The notes beneath the pieces were generated by a model. It saw only the letters and a list, made by a program, of their open reading frames with translations, did no database searches and was not told the DNA's origin. From NCBI RefSeq assembly GCF_029227915.1, contig NC_079876.1, positions 13,638,001-13,702,000 on the forward strand: a stretch of DNA of 64,000 bases. Direction: 5' to 3'. Position numbers and translations under genes: made by a program. Source of the DNA: Hydractinia symbiolongicarpus (Eukaryota > Cnidaria > Hydrozoa > Anthoathecata > Hydractiniidae). This document shows, piece after piece, positions 34,500 to 45,269 of this stretch; positions within the stretch are counted from its first letter, which is position 1, and each line of letters opens with the position of its first letter.

Positions 34500-35630
34500 A
34501 TCCTTAAAATAAATAACATCCATATTTTGTCTATTTTTTATCATGATTTGGTATAGGGATGATTTTTTTTAAAGAGTTAAGGTATAAAAATTGTGTTCGT
34601 GTTGATGGAAAAAGTGAAATAGTCAAAAAGTAAAAACAACTTAATCTACCTTAATTATTTTTCTACCTTATGTTTTTATGGTTTAGTATAATTTACGTAT
34701 AGTACAAACAACCTTACCTGTCAAGAGCCTCTTTCTTCTGCTTGGAGTAGCTATTCGTAGATACAATTTACCTGTAAATATTTAATGGTTCGATGCTCAC
34801 AAGGAATTTCTTTTGATCTCTCTTAGAGAGTCAATTTAATAGAATTATATACTATGAAAGTATTATGAGCCTTTTTAATTAAAACCTCGTCTCAACCAAT
34901 ATATCCCGAAAAAAGAATACAAAAGATATTAGTCCTGGGTACGAGATAGTTATACTTATAGTGAAATTCTTATCATAAAGTTCCGTAAAACCGCAACCCT
35001 TAATAACGGCAAGACCACTACTGTCACATGACGCAATGCTAGATATAAGCTTTAAGGAAAAAGATATAACCTGTAACAGCTAACCCTAAAATTATCTGTA
35101 AAGTTATTTTAAAATTATCTTTATACATTTTGGAGGGAGAAAATGCAAAGTAAGAATTATTTTTTTTCAATGCTAATTAATTGTTATATATACTAATTCT
35201 TTGGAAGTGATTGTAATATTAGCAACTTCACTGCGTAGAAAAAGGTCAGGAATGCTTGACTATAACGTTAAAAATAAATTCAAACGGTTGCTGTGGAATC
35301 TGTTTGTTTTTATTTATTTTCTTCAATTACTATGACATCGTTAAAACTTAGGTAAAATTTGCCTAGGGTTTCCCTAGATACCTTTTTTCTTATCGTTAGA
35401 CAAAAAACCAACATCTCCTTTTGTGTAAAAAATCTGAAGAAATATACAATATATAAGGGTCCTACTCACCCATGTGACTACTGTCAGTCAGTTGACTTTT
35501 TAAAGGTTTTAAAAACAGGTAAATTTACTAATTTTTGTCCTACACATATAATAACTAATACATATTTACTGACACCTATTTTGCAATATGATAGCTAATC
35601 CTGGCGTATTTTAAAATTTTGAATTTATTA
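34500..35630. other. AT-rich intergenic stretch, nothing recognised
   Basis: No gene, tRNA or clear repeat was recognised. A short frame at 35359-35598 has no domain. Confidence 0.4.
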
Positions 35631-35640
35631 ATACTTGTTG

Positions 35641-35790
35641 ACAGCTAATCAACAAAAAGCCGTTTACGTAAAGACGCGGCATGATGTCTAAATTACATTA
35701 GTTGAAAGCGTTGGTGTTGGAATGCTATTGTCTGAAACTTGTTATCATGCAAGCCTTTAAGTCCTTATTCTAAATCCAGTTTTAAACCTG
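35641..35790 (+). repeat. Dispersed repeat with GACAGCTAATC start, copy 1
   Basis: GACAGCTAATC, then GTTTACGTAAAGACGC, GTTGAAAGCGTTGGTGTTGG, AATGC-ATTGTCTG and GCAAGCCTTTAAGTCCTTATTC recur in the same order at 37193-37415. A shortened copy is seen at 43291-43390. Likely a nonautonomous transposon family. Confidence 0.65.
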
Positions 35791-35889
35791 TATATTCCAG
35801 TACACTTCATGAAACGTTTGGTACGTTAGCGACTACACAAATATTACAGAAAAAATAAAAAAATATTGTGTTTAGACGTCATTTTTTCT

Positions 35890-36110
35890 GACTTAAACCC
35901 GGGGTGAAATAAATTAGAGTGTTTACATGCATTTTTTTCTTGATAGGATGGGATGAGATTTTATCCCTGTCTTTACGACAAGGATGAACTCATCCCGGGG
36001 ATGACATTTCATCCCGCCCGAAATGTGTAAACATTATGAGGATTTTTACTAGAGACAGGGGTGAACTTGTCCCGGGACGAAACTCATCTCGGATGAGATG
36101 TCAACTGTGA
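35890..36110. repeat. GC-richer repeat with internal inverted blocks
   Basis: CCCGGGGTGAAAT...GTGTTTACATGC is answered by CGAAATGTGTAAACA, and GATGGGATGAGATTTTATCCC by repeated CATCCCGGGGATGA blocks. The inverted layout and base composition suggest a MITE or palindromic repeat. Confidence 0.5.
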
Positions 36111-37017
36111 ACTTATACAGGATTAGGAAGTTTATAACTCTAGGTGAATTCTCACTCTCATATTAGCGAACTAAAGAAAAAACGGAGTAACATATTTAAC
36201 TATTTAGACATTGTCAGTACTGAGCAATGATAATATACATATGTTTACGCATAAAATGTCTTAAGACAAATGTACCATAAATTATCGATTAAGCCCTAGA
36301 CGCTTATTTGTCTCTTTAACGATTAAACTGTCTTGGATTGTTTCATGTTTCTTTGTTAGCATGTCGAAATCAGGGACCTGTCGTTGTAACTGTGTCCCCA
36401 ACACTCGGTAGAATTAATGGCAGCGGAAAAGAAATAGTATTTTGAGAAATTTAATCTTGCTTTCGTCAAAAACAAAAAAAGGTTCTGAAAAGTAAATTTG
36501 CGTAAATGATTATTGCAAATTGATTTCTTCTCAATATTATTGAGCACATATAACGTCATTCGTGAATGTTAATACCTGTAAAACATTTTAACAAACAATT
36601 ATATACGAGAATTAATACCTGCAAGATTTATCATCATCCTTAAACTAGAATTAGATTCTTCAGTAAACTCCCGACGTTCCGACTTGGGGCTTAGGAGGAG
36701 GGATTAAAGGATTTATGTCGTTTTCTAGTCCGCTAACACTTTTGATTGCATGTGTCCGCCATTGTGCATAAAAGATAGATTTTAAAATGGGTAAGTACTC
36801 TTTTAGATTAAATTATGGGTACCAAAAATATCTAGAAAACTTTTCAGCCATTATCAGTTAGTTTTGTAGGTGTGAAATGACATTTAAATTAGTTTAAGGA
36901 TATTCTGTTATCCTTGTGCTCATCAAATGGACTACAAGAAAAACTGCTGCTGTCAGAACATGTAATCACTAATAGAGTTGTTGACACAGATAATTTGTAC
37001 ATAGTTTGATGTTTTGG

Positions 37018-37206
37018 CTTTATTAATAAGATTGCTGACAGCTAATCTGCGTACAGTCTACAAAATACATCTTCATTAATGAATTTGCTGACAGCTAATC
37101 TGGACGCAGTTTGAAATTTTGACTTCATTAATGAATTTGCTGACAGCTAATCTGGACGCAGTTTGAAATTTTGACTTCATTAATGAATTTGCTGACAGCT
37201 AATCTG
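37018..37206 (+). repeat. 52-bp tandem repeat
   Basis: Exact units start at 37077, 37129 and 37181 (the last partial): TAATGAATTTGCTGACAGCT then AATCTGGACGCAGTTTGAAA and TTTTGACTTCAT. A diverged unit precedes them. The units include the GACAGCTAATC start of the dispersed repeat that follows, so the array is an expansion of that repeat's 5' end. Confidence 0.85.
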
Positions 37207-37415
37207 AACACATGACAACTAGAATCGTTTACGTAAAGACGCAGTATGTTGTTTAAATTATATCAGTCAAAAGCGTTGGTGTTGGAATGCAATTGTCTGG
37301 ATCTGTTAATTAGAAATTTAGTTGTGATTTTTATCTTTATCACGAAAATATGTTACAGAGTTTAGAGTCAAACTTGCTATTAGGCAAGCCTTGAAGTCCT
37401 TATTTTGAATTAAAG
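37193..37415 (+). repeat. Dispersed repeat with GACAGCTAATC start, copy 2
   Basis: Contains the same ordered blocks as 35641-35790 and extends to GCAAGCCTTGAAGTCCTTAT. Confidence 0.65.
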
Positions 37416-37599
37416 CTGAAAAAATATATTTATTTAAAAATATATACTTTAAAAAAAATGCTTTCATAGAGGTGCTCTCTATCTCCGTGATGTTACCTTC
37501 GAGTTACTCCGAGTTTCTGTCGAGGGACCGACAAGTTACTTTTTGTATTGGTATCTGATATATTGAAACATGTGTATATATCTTCAACCATATTAAATA

Positions 37600-37795
37600 A
37601 GCGGTAACTCGTTGTAACTCGAGTTTTTATACACAAATTATGACAAGAATATAAAATGGTCAATCTTTACCCATCGGTAACCCGTTGGTAACTCGTTATT
37701 AACTCGTTGATAGCTCGTTCATAACTCGTTGATATCTAGTTGGAACCTCGTTCTTAACTCGTTGGTAACTCGTTGATAACTCGTTGGTAACTGAT
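37600..37795 (+). repeat. AACTCGTTGATAACTCGTTGGT satellite
   Basis: About 15 imperfect copies of an 11-14-bp unit, TAACTCGTTGG or TAACTCGTTGAT, with one related GTTACTCCGAGTTTC patch upstream at 37500. Confidence 0.8.
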
Positions 37796-37799
37796 AAAT

Positions 37800-39940
37800 C
37801 AACACTTGCAGACGGACAATACTTCTCTTTTCTGATAGCAAAATTTTCAAAAGCAAATTTTCGCAATATTAATTTTTTAATCTACCTTGTATCGATAAAA
37901 ATTATTAAACGAAACTGCTTAAGAACTGTATTATGACAAAACTGTCCGAGAAAAAGAGTTTGGGAACAAGATTAATTTTAGCATTCTATCGAATTTACAA
38001 CATGTTTGAGTTATTGCCAAATGGTTGAACCAAGTCAAGTTAACTAATTCAAACAAAAATATTTTACAAGAATGTTGAGCCAATCATGAAGATATCAGAA
38101 TAATTTATGTAAAATTTTAGTTTTCCATGATTTTGTGAAAGCAACAAAATTTTCCAAAGATAGTTTTATGCTTTTTTTTAAACCAAAATGCCCTAACACT
38201 ACCTAAATACAACTAAATACTAAATACAATGCGGAAGTCAATAGTTTGATTTTGCTCATACATTTTAGTTGTTATAATTTTCATGCATAAAATCTCTCCG
38301 TAAGTACAATATCGATTCAACTTGATCTCCCATGTTACTTGGCATAAAACGGGATGATACCATGGTTTTAGGTGTGTAATTACAAAAATAAAAACAAACA
38401 TGTCATTGTTTCCAGCACTTTAAAAAAATAGTCATGCTAAAATTTTGATTTTACAAAGTAACCTAAGTCCAATCTGGTTAAGAAAAAACAAATTGTTTTT
38501 TTGTTCTCTTAAAACTCTTTAAAGCGATGCTGCAGTTATAAAAGTTTATTCACACAATCCGCAGGAATGTGTGTTTGGTTTAGTCTTTCTTCGTCTCGGA
38601 ATAAAAAATGAACACATTGGTGAATACTTTGCACGGAGCCAATTCATGTGCGAGAGTACATGAGAAACTAGCCGGAGCGATAAAAATTTTATTTGTAAAG
38701 CGGGTTGACATGAATTTTTAAAAGAATGTCTTAACATCTAGTGCTCATAATGTTGTATTTATTATAGTTTAGTTAAGTCTAGCTTAAGATAAACGTATTT
38801 CTTATTCCTGTAAAAGTTATCGAGTCACACCTTAGGTGGCTAGTGTTTGGAAACGAAACTTCAGGAACGAAAAGTTGTTTAATGGCGCGCCGTTTATTCA
38901 TTTTTGTGCAAAATGCTCATGTTTCGCTTTCTGTACAAAAGTTTGACTGATTTCTTCTGCCATTATAAGTCTTATCCCACATGTGTTGGATGGTTACTGG
39001 TTACTTGTCGTGAATTTTAATGTATGTATTTAGTCCATATCTTAGTCTTTCAACTATGGCTTTACATTGATTTAATATCATTTTGGAGCTTAAAACATAT
39101 TGCTTGCATCAATATATAAGGAAGTTATAGCTAGCTATAGCTAAATTAGGTGCATTTTGGAAATTCATTCTGCAAACTATGATTCTATTTTTTATTTTAT
39201 TTTATTCTATTTCTAAAGTTTTTACCAGTGTTGCTAATAATTTTGTATCTCCATTATGATGATACAATTATCTTGAAATTTTTCATTTCAGATGATTCTT
39301 CAGCCCAAAAGTCTTGACATCAATCAAATATAATTGTAAACACAAGGTTTCACTTTATTATAGACAACAATATCATTGGTTACATCACAAATTTATCGCC
39401 AATGAAGTTCAGAATTTTGCATTTGTTATGTTGTTGAGATTTTTCAAATCGAAGAGAAATAAGCTGTGTAGGAGCTTTTATATTATTTAGTATGTATATG
39501 GTACAGGCTGGCGTATCTCACATTGGGAAAAAACACATCACAGAATTAAGACGTAAATCACGAAATTAGGACCTTTTAGCTAATTTATCTTTTGTTCCAC
39601 CAGGAAAAATTTCCACTTTGTTTATCTGCATTTTAACAAAGTTATTTTTTGAAACCAAAACCACGAGGGTACCGATAAGACGCATACACCGCGAAAAGTG
39701 CAGGCGTTTTCTGGCGAGTTCATCATTTTGAAAAAAAATCAGGTATTCGCCTGAAAAAACCGACATAGAACCAAACAATGCCTAAACAAAAAAAAAGATT
39801 CACCACAAAAACAATCAATGATTCACCACAAACTATTTAAAAAAGTATAAAAATTAAAATGAACTAACTATGTGGTAGCGAAGTCCTTAAAAGAACTGTT
39901 TTTGATGGTTTTTAATAAGATTTACTTCATAAATAACTTA
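37800..39940. other. Intergenic stretch, no gene recognised
   Basis: AT-rich, with only short chance frames on both strands. Nothing else was supported. Confidence 0.4.
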
Positions 39941-39945
39941 TACAT

Positions 39946-42091
39946 CAGGGACGTAGCTAGAAAAAAATTAACCTTAGCCGCAGGGCAAACATTGCACCGC
40001 AGGTGCGATAATAACCAACTGGGGGATTGGGGGCGTTGTGAGCCCCCCAACGGGTTCAGGAAGCCAACGCCTTTTTATGCCCTTTAAGCACTGAAACGCC
40101 ATAAAACCGACTCTCTGACATACGCGATAGACGTTAAGTAATGATCGAATTGATCGAAAAAGGGGAATAATGACAACATAAAATACATTAAAATCTTTAT
40201 CATCAAGGGTGTAATCAAATCAGCAATAAGACAACACAACACCATCATAATGTTTTTTTATAGATTGAAAGTTATTAAAGCAATAATTAGAATGTTTATT
40301 CTTCTTTCTTTATATTTAGCACTAAAATAAAGTTTTCTGCAGATTGGAGGTCATTAAAAAATAACCAAATCAAAATTTTTTTCTTCATAAATATAATAAA
40401 ATATTCAAAAATATAATAAAATGGAACCAAGGACAAAATGTCTTCATACAAATCATTGAAAACCCTTGTGTTAATAATACGTTCCACACATCGTGTTATA
40501 ATATTAAAATTATGGGCATAGTTGGGATTATTAGTTAAGTAAGGAACATTCTTGCGTAAAAATTTTAAACTACTTTTGGAAAATCTGTAAAAATATGTTA
40601 CGTTTGATTCGATTCATCATGTTTCAGAAATAATGTACAAAGCATGATTAAAAAGACAACTAAATTTAAGCAATGAGAAGAACAAAGATATGTATAAAGC
40701 AATCTGTTTTGCTTTAAAATGTTAGCATGACAACTATTAATTTTAACAGATACATTACCAGCATCGTCATAACATTGACCTTATCAATTCTGTATATATA
40801 TCAAGGGAAAATTCATAAGGTTTTAAAAATGACCTTTGAAAAATACAAACCTGAGAGCCTTCACTACAATGAATAAACCTTAAGACGTCCTCTTGCAAGT
40901 TACAATGGGAAGAACAATCGTGATCACTGAGGTGTGGAGCTTGTCGTAATAAATGCCAACATTATATTTTCCAATAACGTTAATAAAACCTGAAGGGAAT
41001 GAAACTACCAAGATTCTGCAGATAAAACTTGTTTAGGTTTAATGGAAGTTTAATGGAAGAAGTCTCGTCATTAGTGCTAGAAGTACCCTAACGCTTGGGT
41101 TAATGCAAAAGGAACAACTTCGAGATGATACACACGTTTCCATTTTCTTTTCTTTTGCTTTGTTATCATAACGTATGACAACCTAGCTTAAAATATTGAC
41201 CAGAACGCTTTAACGTAGCTTTACTCAAACTTAAAGAAACTGAGGGAATTAGGTTTAAATTGCCCAGAATGTTTGTCATTATCGCAAAATAAAATAGATA
41301 CTGGTTGTAAATTTTTATTTGAAGGCAGATGAGGAAACAATTTCTGATTTAAAACCGTCTTGAATCATAGCTCACCACAATCAGGATAAAAAGCTAAAAT
41401 ATTTTTCTTATATAAACTGTTATAAAGGCTTATAAGAATAGCTTTATTCTGTATAGCTACGAGATCTGCTGTCTACACAGAGTTACGGAAGAAAGTGAAT
41501 AGCTAGCTAACTGAAAACTTGAAAGTGCTTTCTACACAAGAAAACAAATCTGAAGATTTACATACAGATACAAAAATTGGATGGTTCGAGTATAGAGAAT
41601 TTTCACGAAGCTCTATACAAGTTATAAAGGTAAATACAGATCCACGTTTGACAGCAACATCATGATTTCTTCACCTTTACAACTTCGTTAGCCTTCTTGC
41701 GTATGTTCTATAGCCATATATGAAGCGAATTCCTAACCTCTCTGCAAAATTTACTAGCCAATAGGATGCGTCCAAATTGCCCATAAATGGAAGACACAAG
41801 ACTATACATAGGCATAATTTTCGCAGGTAATCCTGCGAAAAAGACTATCTGCGAAACAAAGTAGAGATTCAACACCTCAGCCTGAAAAACAAAGTAGATA
41901 CTGTTATATCCTGCGAAAACGGCGTGCGAAGCGCGAAACTTGTGTGCGCCGCCCGGGAAAAGATTTGTGCCGGATGCACAATTGGTGCGCCCATCCATGT
42001 GTTGGCGGTGGAGGTGGAAAAAACGACGTGTTAAAATGAAAAAAGTAGGTCAGTCGATCGCAAAGCCTGACTGACGCTGGCTACGCCCCTG
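39946..42091. mobile_element. 2.15-kb nonautonomous DNA transposon with CAGGG...CCCTG ends
   Basis: The left end CAGGGACGTAGCTAG (39946-39960) and right end CTGGCTACGCCCCTG (42077-42091) are inverted repeats with two mismatches. TACAT lies directly outside both ends (39941-39945 and 42092-42096), a candidate target duplication. The CAGGGGCGTAGCCAG type of end is usual for hAT elements, though those duplicate 8 bp. No transposase frame is inside. The interior is AT-rich with a GC-rich right end. Confidence 0.65.
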
Positions 42092-42152
42092 TACATAAAC
42101 TTTATTAACTCCGTTCCCTTCAAGCGCATGCTTTCAACTGTCGTCCGCCATG

Positions 42153-42274
42153 TTTATGTTACAAGTTGTTGCATTTCGGGAATGCTCCGGGCGTGTTCAG
42201 AAAAGTGCGGGCGTTTATGTTACAAGTTGTTGCATTTCGGGAATGCTCCGGGCGTGTTCGAGAAAGTGCGGGCG
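42153..42274 (+). repeat. 61-bp direct tandem duplication
   Basis: 42153-42213 and 42214-42274 are nearly identical (TTTATGTTACAAGTTGTTGC then ATTTCGGGAATGCTCCGGGC). Only the CAGAAAA / CGAGAAA segment differs. Recent. Confidence 0.9.
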
Positions 42275-42299
42275 TTTGGAGCTTATCAGCACCCTCGTT

Positions 42300-43740
42300 A
42301 AAAACCATGAAGTCATGTGACGAGATGAGTCATCAGATCATCGCTGGAGTAATAAAATGATGGTAGAGGACATACATTTTTTATGCAATAAAAATAAAAA
42401 ATAAAAACAATGAGGTTGCCTATTATATTTTATGTATATATTAATTATTTACATAATATTGTTATATAGATTTATGAGAATAGCTGTCAGCTCCATTTTC
42501 TCGGTGTTAACGTTTATTGTTGTATTAAATAACACAATTTTTGAGGATTGAGTAAAGTACCTGCACTTTTTTTCCTGATGTTACTTCTATTCCGGTATGT
42601 TTGTGAAGATTTTTGAGAATCACATCCAAGTTGTTACTCTTTATAAATTCCTTGTCTTTCATAAGTGATGTTTTTTTCTCATTTCGAAATTTCTTACTTA
42701 AAATTGCAGTATTATAATGTGCTGATGGTACAAACAGGACTTGTCTATTGGGTTTTACAGGAATCAATTTTTCGCATAGCAAGTTTGTATCTTTGTTTTT
42801 ATTATATATATACTTATATATATATATTTACTTGTGTATTCTTTTGTTATTCATGGTTTTTGAAAACAATTTATTAAATGAAAAGAAATAAAAAATATTA
42901 CTGATATTTTTTTATAGTTCTTTATATACAGTGTTTTTTTAATCGACATCACCCTCTATATGCAAGTACTGTTGCTACCCCTTATAATAGAACATTTCCA
43001 CAAAAGCGTAGATAGTTGAAAACCTTCTTGTTTTAAGTGACAGAAGGTCAGAATAGCCTTCTGGCAGTTGTGAGTGTTTTCAAGCCATCCCACTTTCTTG
43101 CATAGGCAGACTTTAACCATGTGCTAATTGATTTACTAGGATTGGATTGTGTGTTAAAACCGACAGGGTTTTTTTTATTATTAAAGCCGTATTGTTCTTA
43201 TGACACAGCAGGATAGCTGAGTTATGTGAGATTATTTTATGTTTCACAGGGTATGTAACCTAGATGTTACTCAGTGTCTATTTTTATTAAACATGCTGAC
43301 AGCTAATGTCTATTAAACTATGGCACTCACTGTCAATGATCTTATCGTTTAAATACATTGGCGTAAGGAATCTATTGTCTGGCACTGTATTAATTAACTA
43401 TGTCTTATTACTGATATAGTGCAGCCTCTTGTATTCTAAAAAGATGTTAATGTTCTGTTACGTAGAATCAAAATTTCTTTCCTGTTAATAAATCAGAGGA
43501 TACAAGCTAAAAGAAGACAAATAATAAAATCCAGTTGAAAGATGGGAACATAACTTAGATGGAAAATATTTCCATAAATATTTGCTTTAATCTTTTTTTT
43601 AAACCTCACCCTCCTCCCCATCCTTCCAATTTTTTGTAATACCCTCTTAAGCATACTGCTATAGGTTTATATATTTATTGATAGTATTCTTAGTTGTCTC
43701 CAGGATACCCAAAAGTCTTTTTTCATGAATCTGTTGTTAT
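42300..43740. other. Flank of the Polinton integrase, no clear terminal repeat
   Basis: Holds a shortened copy of the GACAGCTAAT dispersed repeat (43291-43390) and an 85-codon minus frame at 42525-42782 with no recognised domain. A Polinton terminus should lie in or beyond this stretch. I could not identify it by eye because its partner end is outside the window. Confidence 0.4.
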
Positions 43741-43752
43741 GGTGACTGTCAA

Positions 43753-44382
43753 TTACCCCAGTTTATACAAATGCTTAACCCATGTAGATGATACCTTTTC
43801 CGAATCATTCAGTTCTTGAGCATCTTGTATTTTTAATAAATTTTCGGCAAGTATCTTGTTCAACGCCTCAACAAAAGCTGTGTGTGTATGCTTATATTTT
43901 GTAGTCGCCCTTTTAACTATAACCTTATGCTTCTCCAACAATTTTGATACATCTGCTTTGAATTCTGAACCGTTATCACATTGAAATACTTGTGGATAGG
44001 GTAACGGTCCAGCTCTATAGATATCTCTTATCATTTCAGCAACGTCTTTGGCTTTTTTTGTTCTTAATGGGCGAGCTACTTTGTATCTGGAAGCAACATC
44101 GATTCCAGACAAAATGTACTTATATTTATTACCATACAGTATGTCACCAGGCATGTACAATAAATCGAATTGATGTAATTCATTAGGAGTAGTAACTTCA
44201 TAATGAGGTCTTTCAACATGTTTTGGAGCAGGTAAATGTAGTTGCCAAAATGCTTGTTTTGATAGCCACTTCTTAATTTCCTTTGGCTTGAAGCCAAATC
44301 CTCTTAAATTCTGAACAGCCTTTTTCTCTTTCCATAAATTTTGAGGTTGATAGTAAATCTCTTTAAGTTTAGAGTTTAACAT
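43753..44382 (-). CDS. Polinton retroviral-type (RVE) integrase, C-terminally short
   Basis: Inserts the element's DNA into the genome. The 209-residue frame starts with the Polinton-type N-terminal segment (IYYQP, then WLSKQAFWQLHLPAP). The DDE core shows D73 (HQFDLLYMPGD), D136 (QCDNGSEF) and E172 (HTAFVEALNK), with 35 residues between the last two as in DD35E integrases. It stops at KHLYKLG, earlier than full-length relatives, which continue through the end of the core and often a chromodomain. It is probably truncated, although the three catalytic acids are kept. It lies at the left side of the element, divergent from the SAP ORFs and polymerase. Confidence 0.9.
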   Translation of the reverse strand: MLNSKLKEIYYQPQNLWKEKKAVQNLRGFGFKPKEIKKWLSKQAFWQLHLPAPKHVERPHYEVTTPNELHQFDLLYMPGDILYGNKYKYILSGIDVASRYKVARPLRTKKAKDVAEMIRDIYRAGPLPYPQVFQCDNGSEFKADVSKLLEKHKVIVKRATTKYKHTHTAFVEALNKILAENLLKIQDAQELNDSEKVSSTWVKHLYKLG

Positions 44383-44556
44383 TGTTTATTTATGCACACC
44401 TTTACTTAGCTCATTTTATAACGATGTAGCATGACATCGCTAATGCAAGAACACCAAAAAAAGTGACTTAAAAGTTTTTATTGATTACATATAAGGAATA
44501 GAAATGACTGACAAAACAGAATTACATTACGATACCCCCTGTCAAATTACAAATCA

Positions 44557-44730
44557 ATGAATGTTAAAACGTTACGAAAATTATGTGCATCTCGAAAAAT
44601 AATATATGCTTCTCAAATGAATAAAACAAAAATGCTTGAGGTGGTTAAAAAGAATGATAAAGATCCATTTTATACTCTTGATCTTGATACGAAACAAGCA
44701 TACAATAGGTACAAATCAAACTGGATATAA
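44557..44730 (+). CDS. Small SAP-like protein of the Polinton
   Basis: A 57-residue frame: NVKTLRKLCASRKIIYASQM, then NKTKMLEVVKKN, DPFYTLDLD. The two-helix pattern resembles SAP/Rho-N DNA-binding motifs that recur in Polinton ORFs. It lies between the integrase and the polymerase, about 230 bases before the next SAP ORF. Function unknown; DNA binding is inferred. Confidence 0.45.
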   Translation: MNVKTLRKLCASRKIIYASQMNKTKMLEVVKKNDKDPFYTLDLDTKQAYNRYKSNWI

Positions 44731-44956
44731 AACAACAGAGAGAGATATCTCAGCTACCAAAAACGTCATAACAACAAGAGAAAAGAGGGCTCACCAAAAA
44801 ATAAATTAATTTTTCAACCTCGTTGGAGTCGTAAAAGGCTTTTTTTTGTTACTTAAATCCGAGTAACAAAATAGAACACAAAGGTTACGAGTTTTTTGGT
44901 TGAAAAATAAAAAAATGGAAATGGTATAAAGAAACATATTCGTAATTGTAACAAAC

Positions 44957-45265
44957 ATGACTTCGCAAAATACTGTTGTTGAATTAAAAGCTCTCGCAAG
45001 AGAGCGTGGCCTACGCGACTACTCAAAACTCAGAAAGGCTGAGTTGATCGAATTATTAGCAGGCTTACCAGCTCGTTTGTCTACAGCAACACCTGTGTCT
45101 ACTCCAATACCTAAGAGGAATGACCAACCTCTTCCACCACCAAAATCTACTAGGCGATTCAAACCAGTCCGACCTGTAACAATTATTCCTAGCCAACAAA
45201 ACATGGATTTGATTGAGCAGCAAAAAAAATGGCAAAAAATAGACCTCAGGCAAAAAGCAAGTTGA
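44957..45265 (+). CDS. SAP-like N-terminal segment of the DNA polymerase ORF
   Basis: Starts ELKALARERGLRDYSKLRKA, a clear SAP/Rho-N-like helix-loop-helix at residues 9-35, followed by a Pro/Thr-rich linker. It ends where an A-run (about 45222) shifts the frame. The next frame continues with WREWLINHVSKAI and then in-frame stops at 45364 and 45400 before the long polymerase frame. In relatives this module heads the same protein, so it is likely the detached N-terminus rather than a separate gene. Confidence 0.6.
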   Translation: MTSQNTVVELKALARERGLRDYSKLRKAELIELLAGLPARLSTATPVSTPIPKRNDQPLPPPKSTRRFKPVRPVTIIPSQQNMDLIEQQKKWQKIDLRQKAS

Positions 45266-45269
45266 ATGA

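Noticed and set aside
42525-42782. 85-codon minus frame as a Polinton gene
   Set aside because: No recognisable motif and outside the integrase; not enough support.
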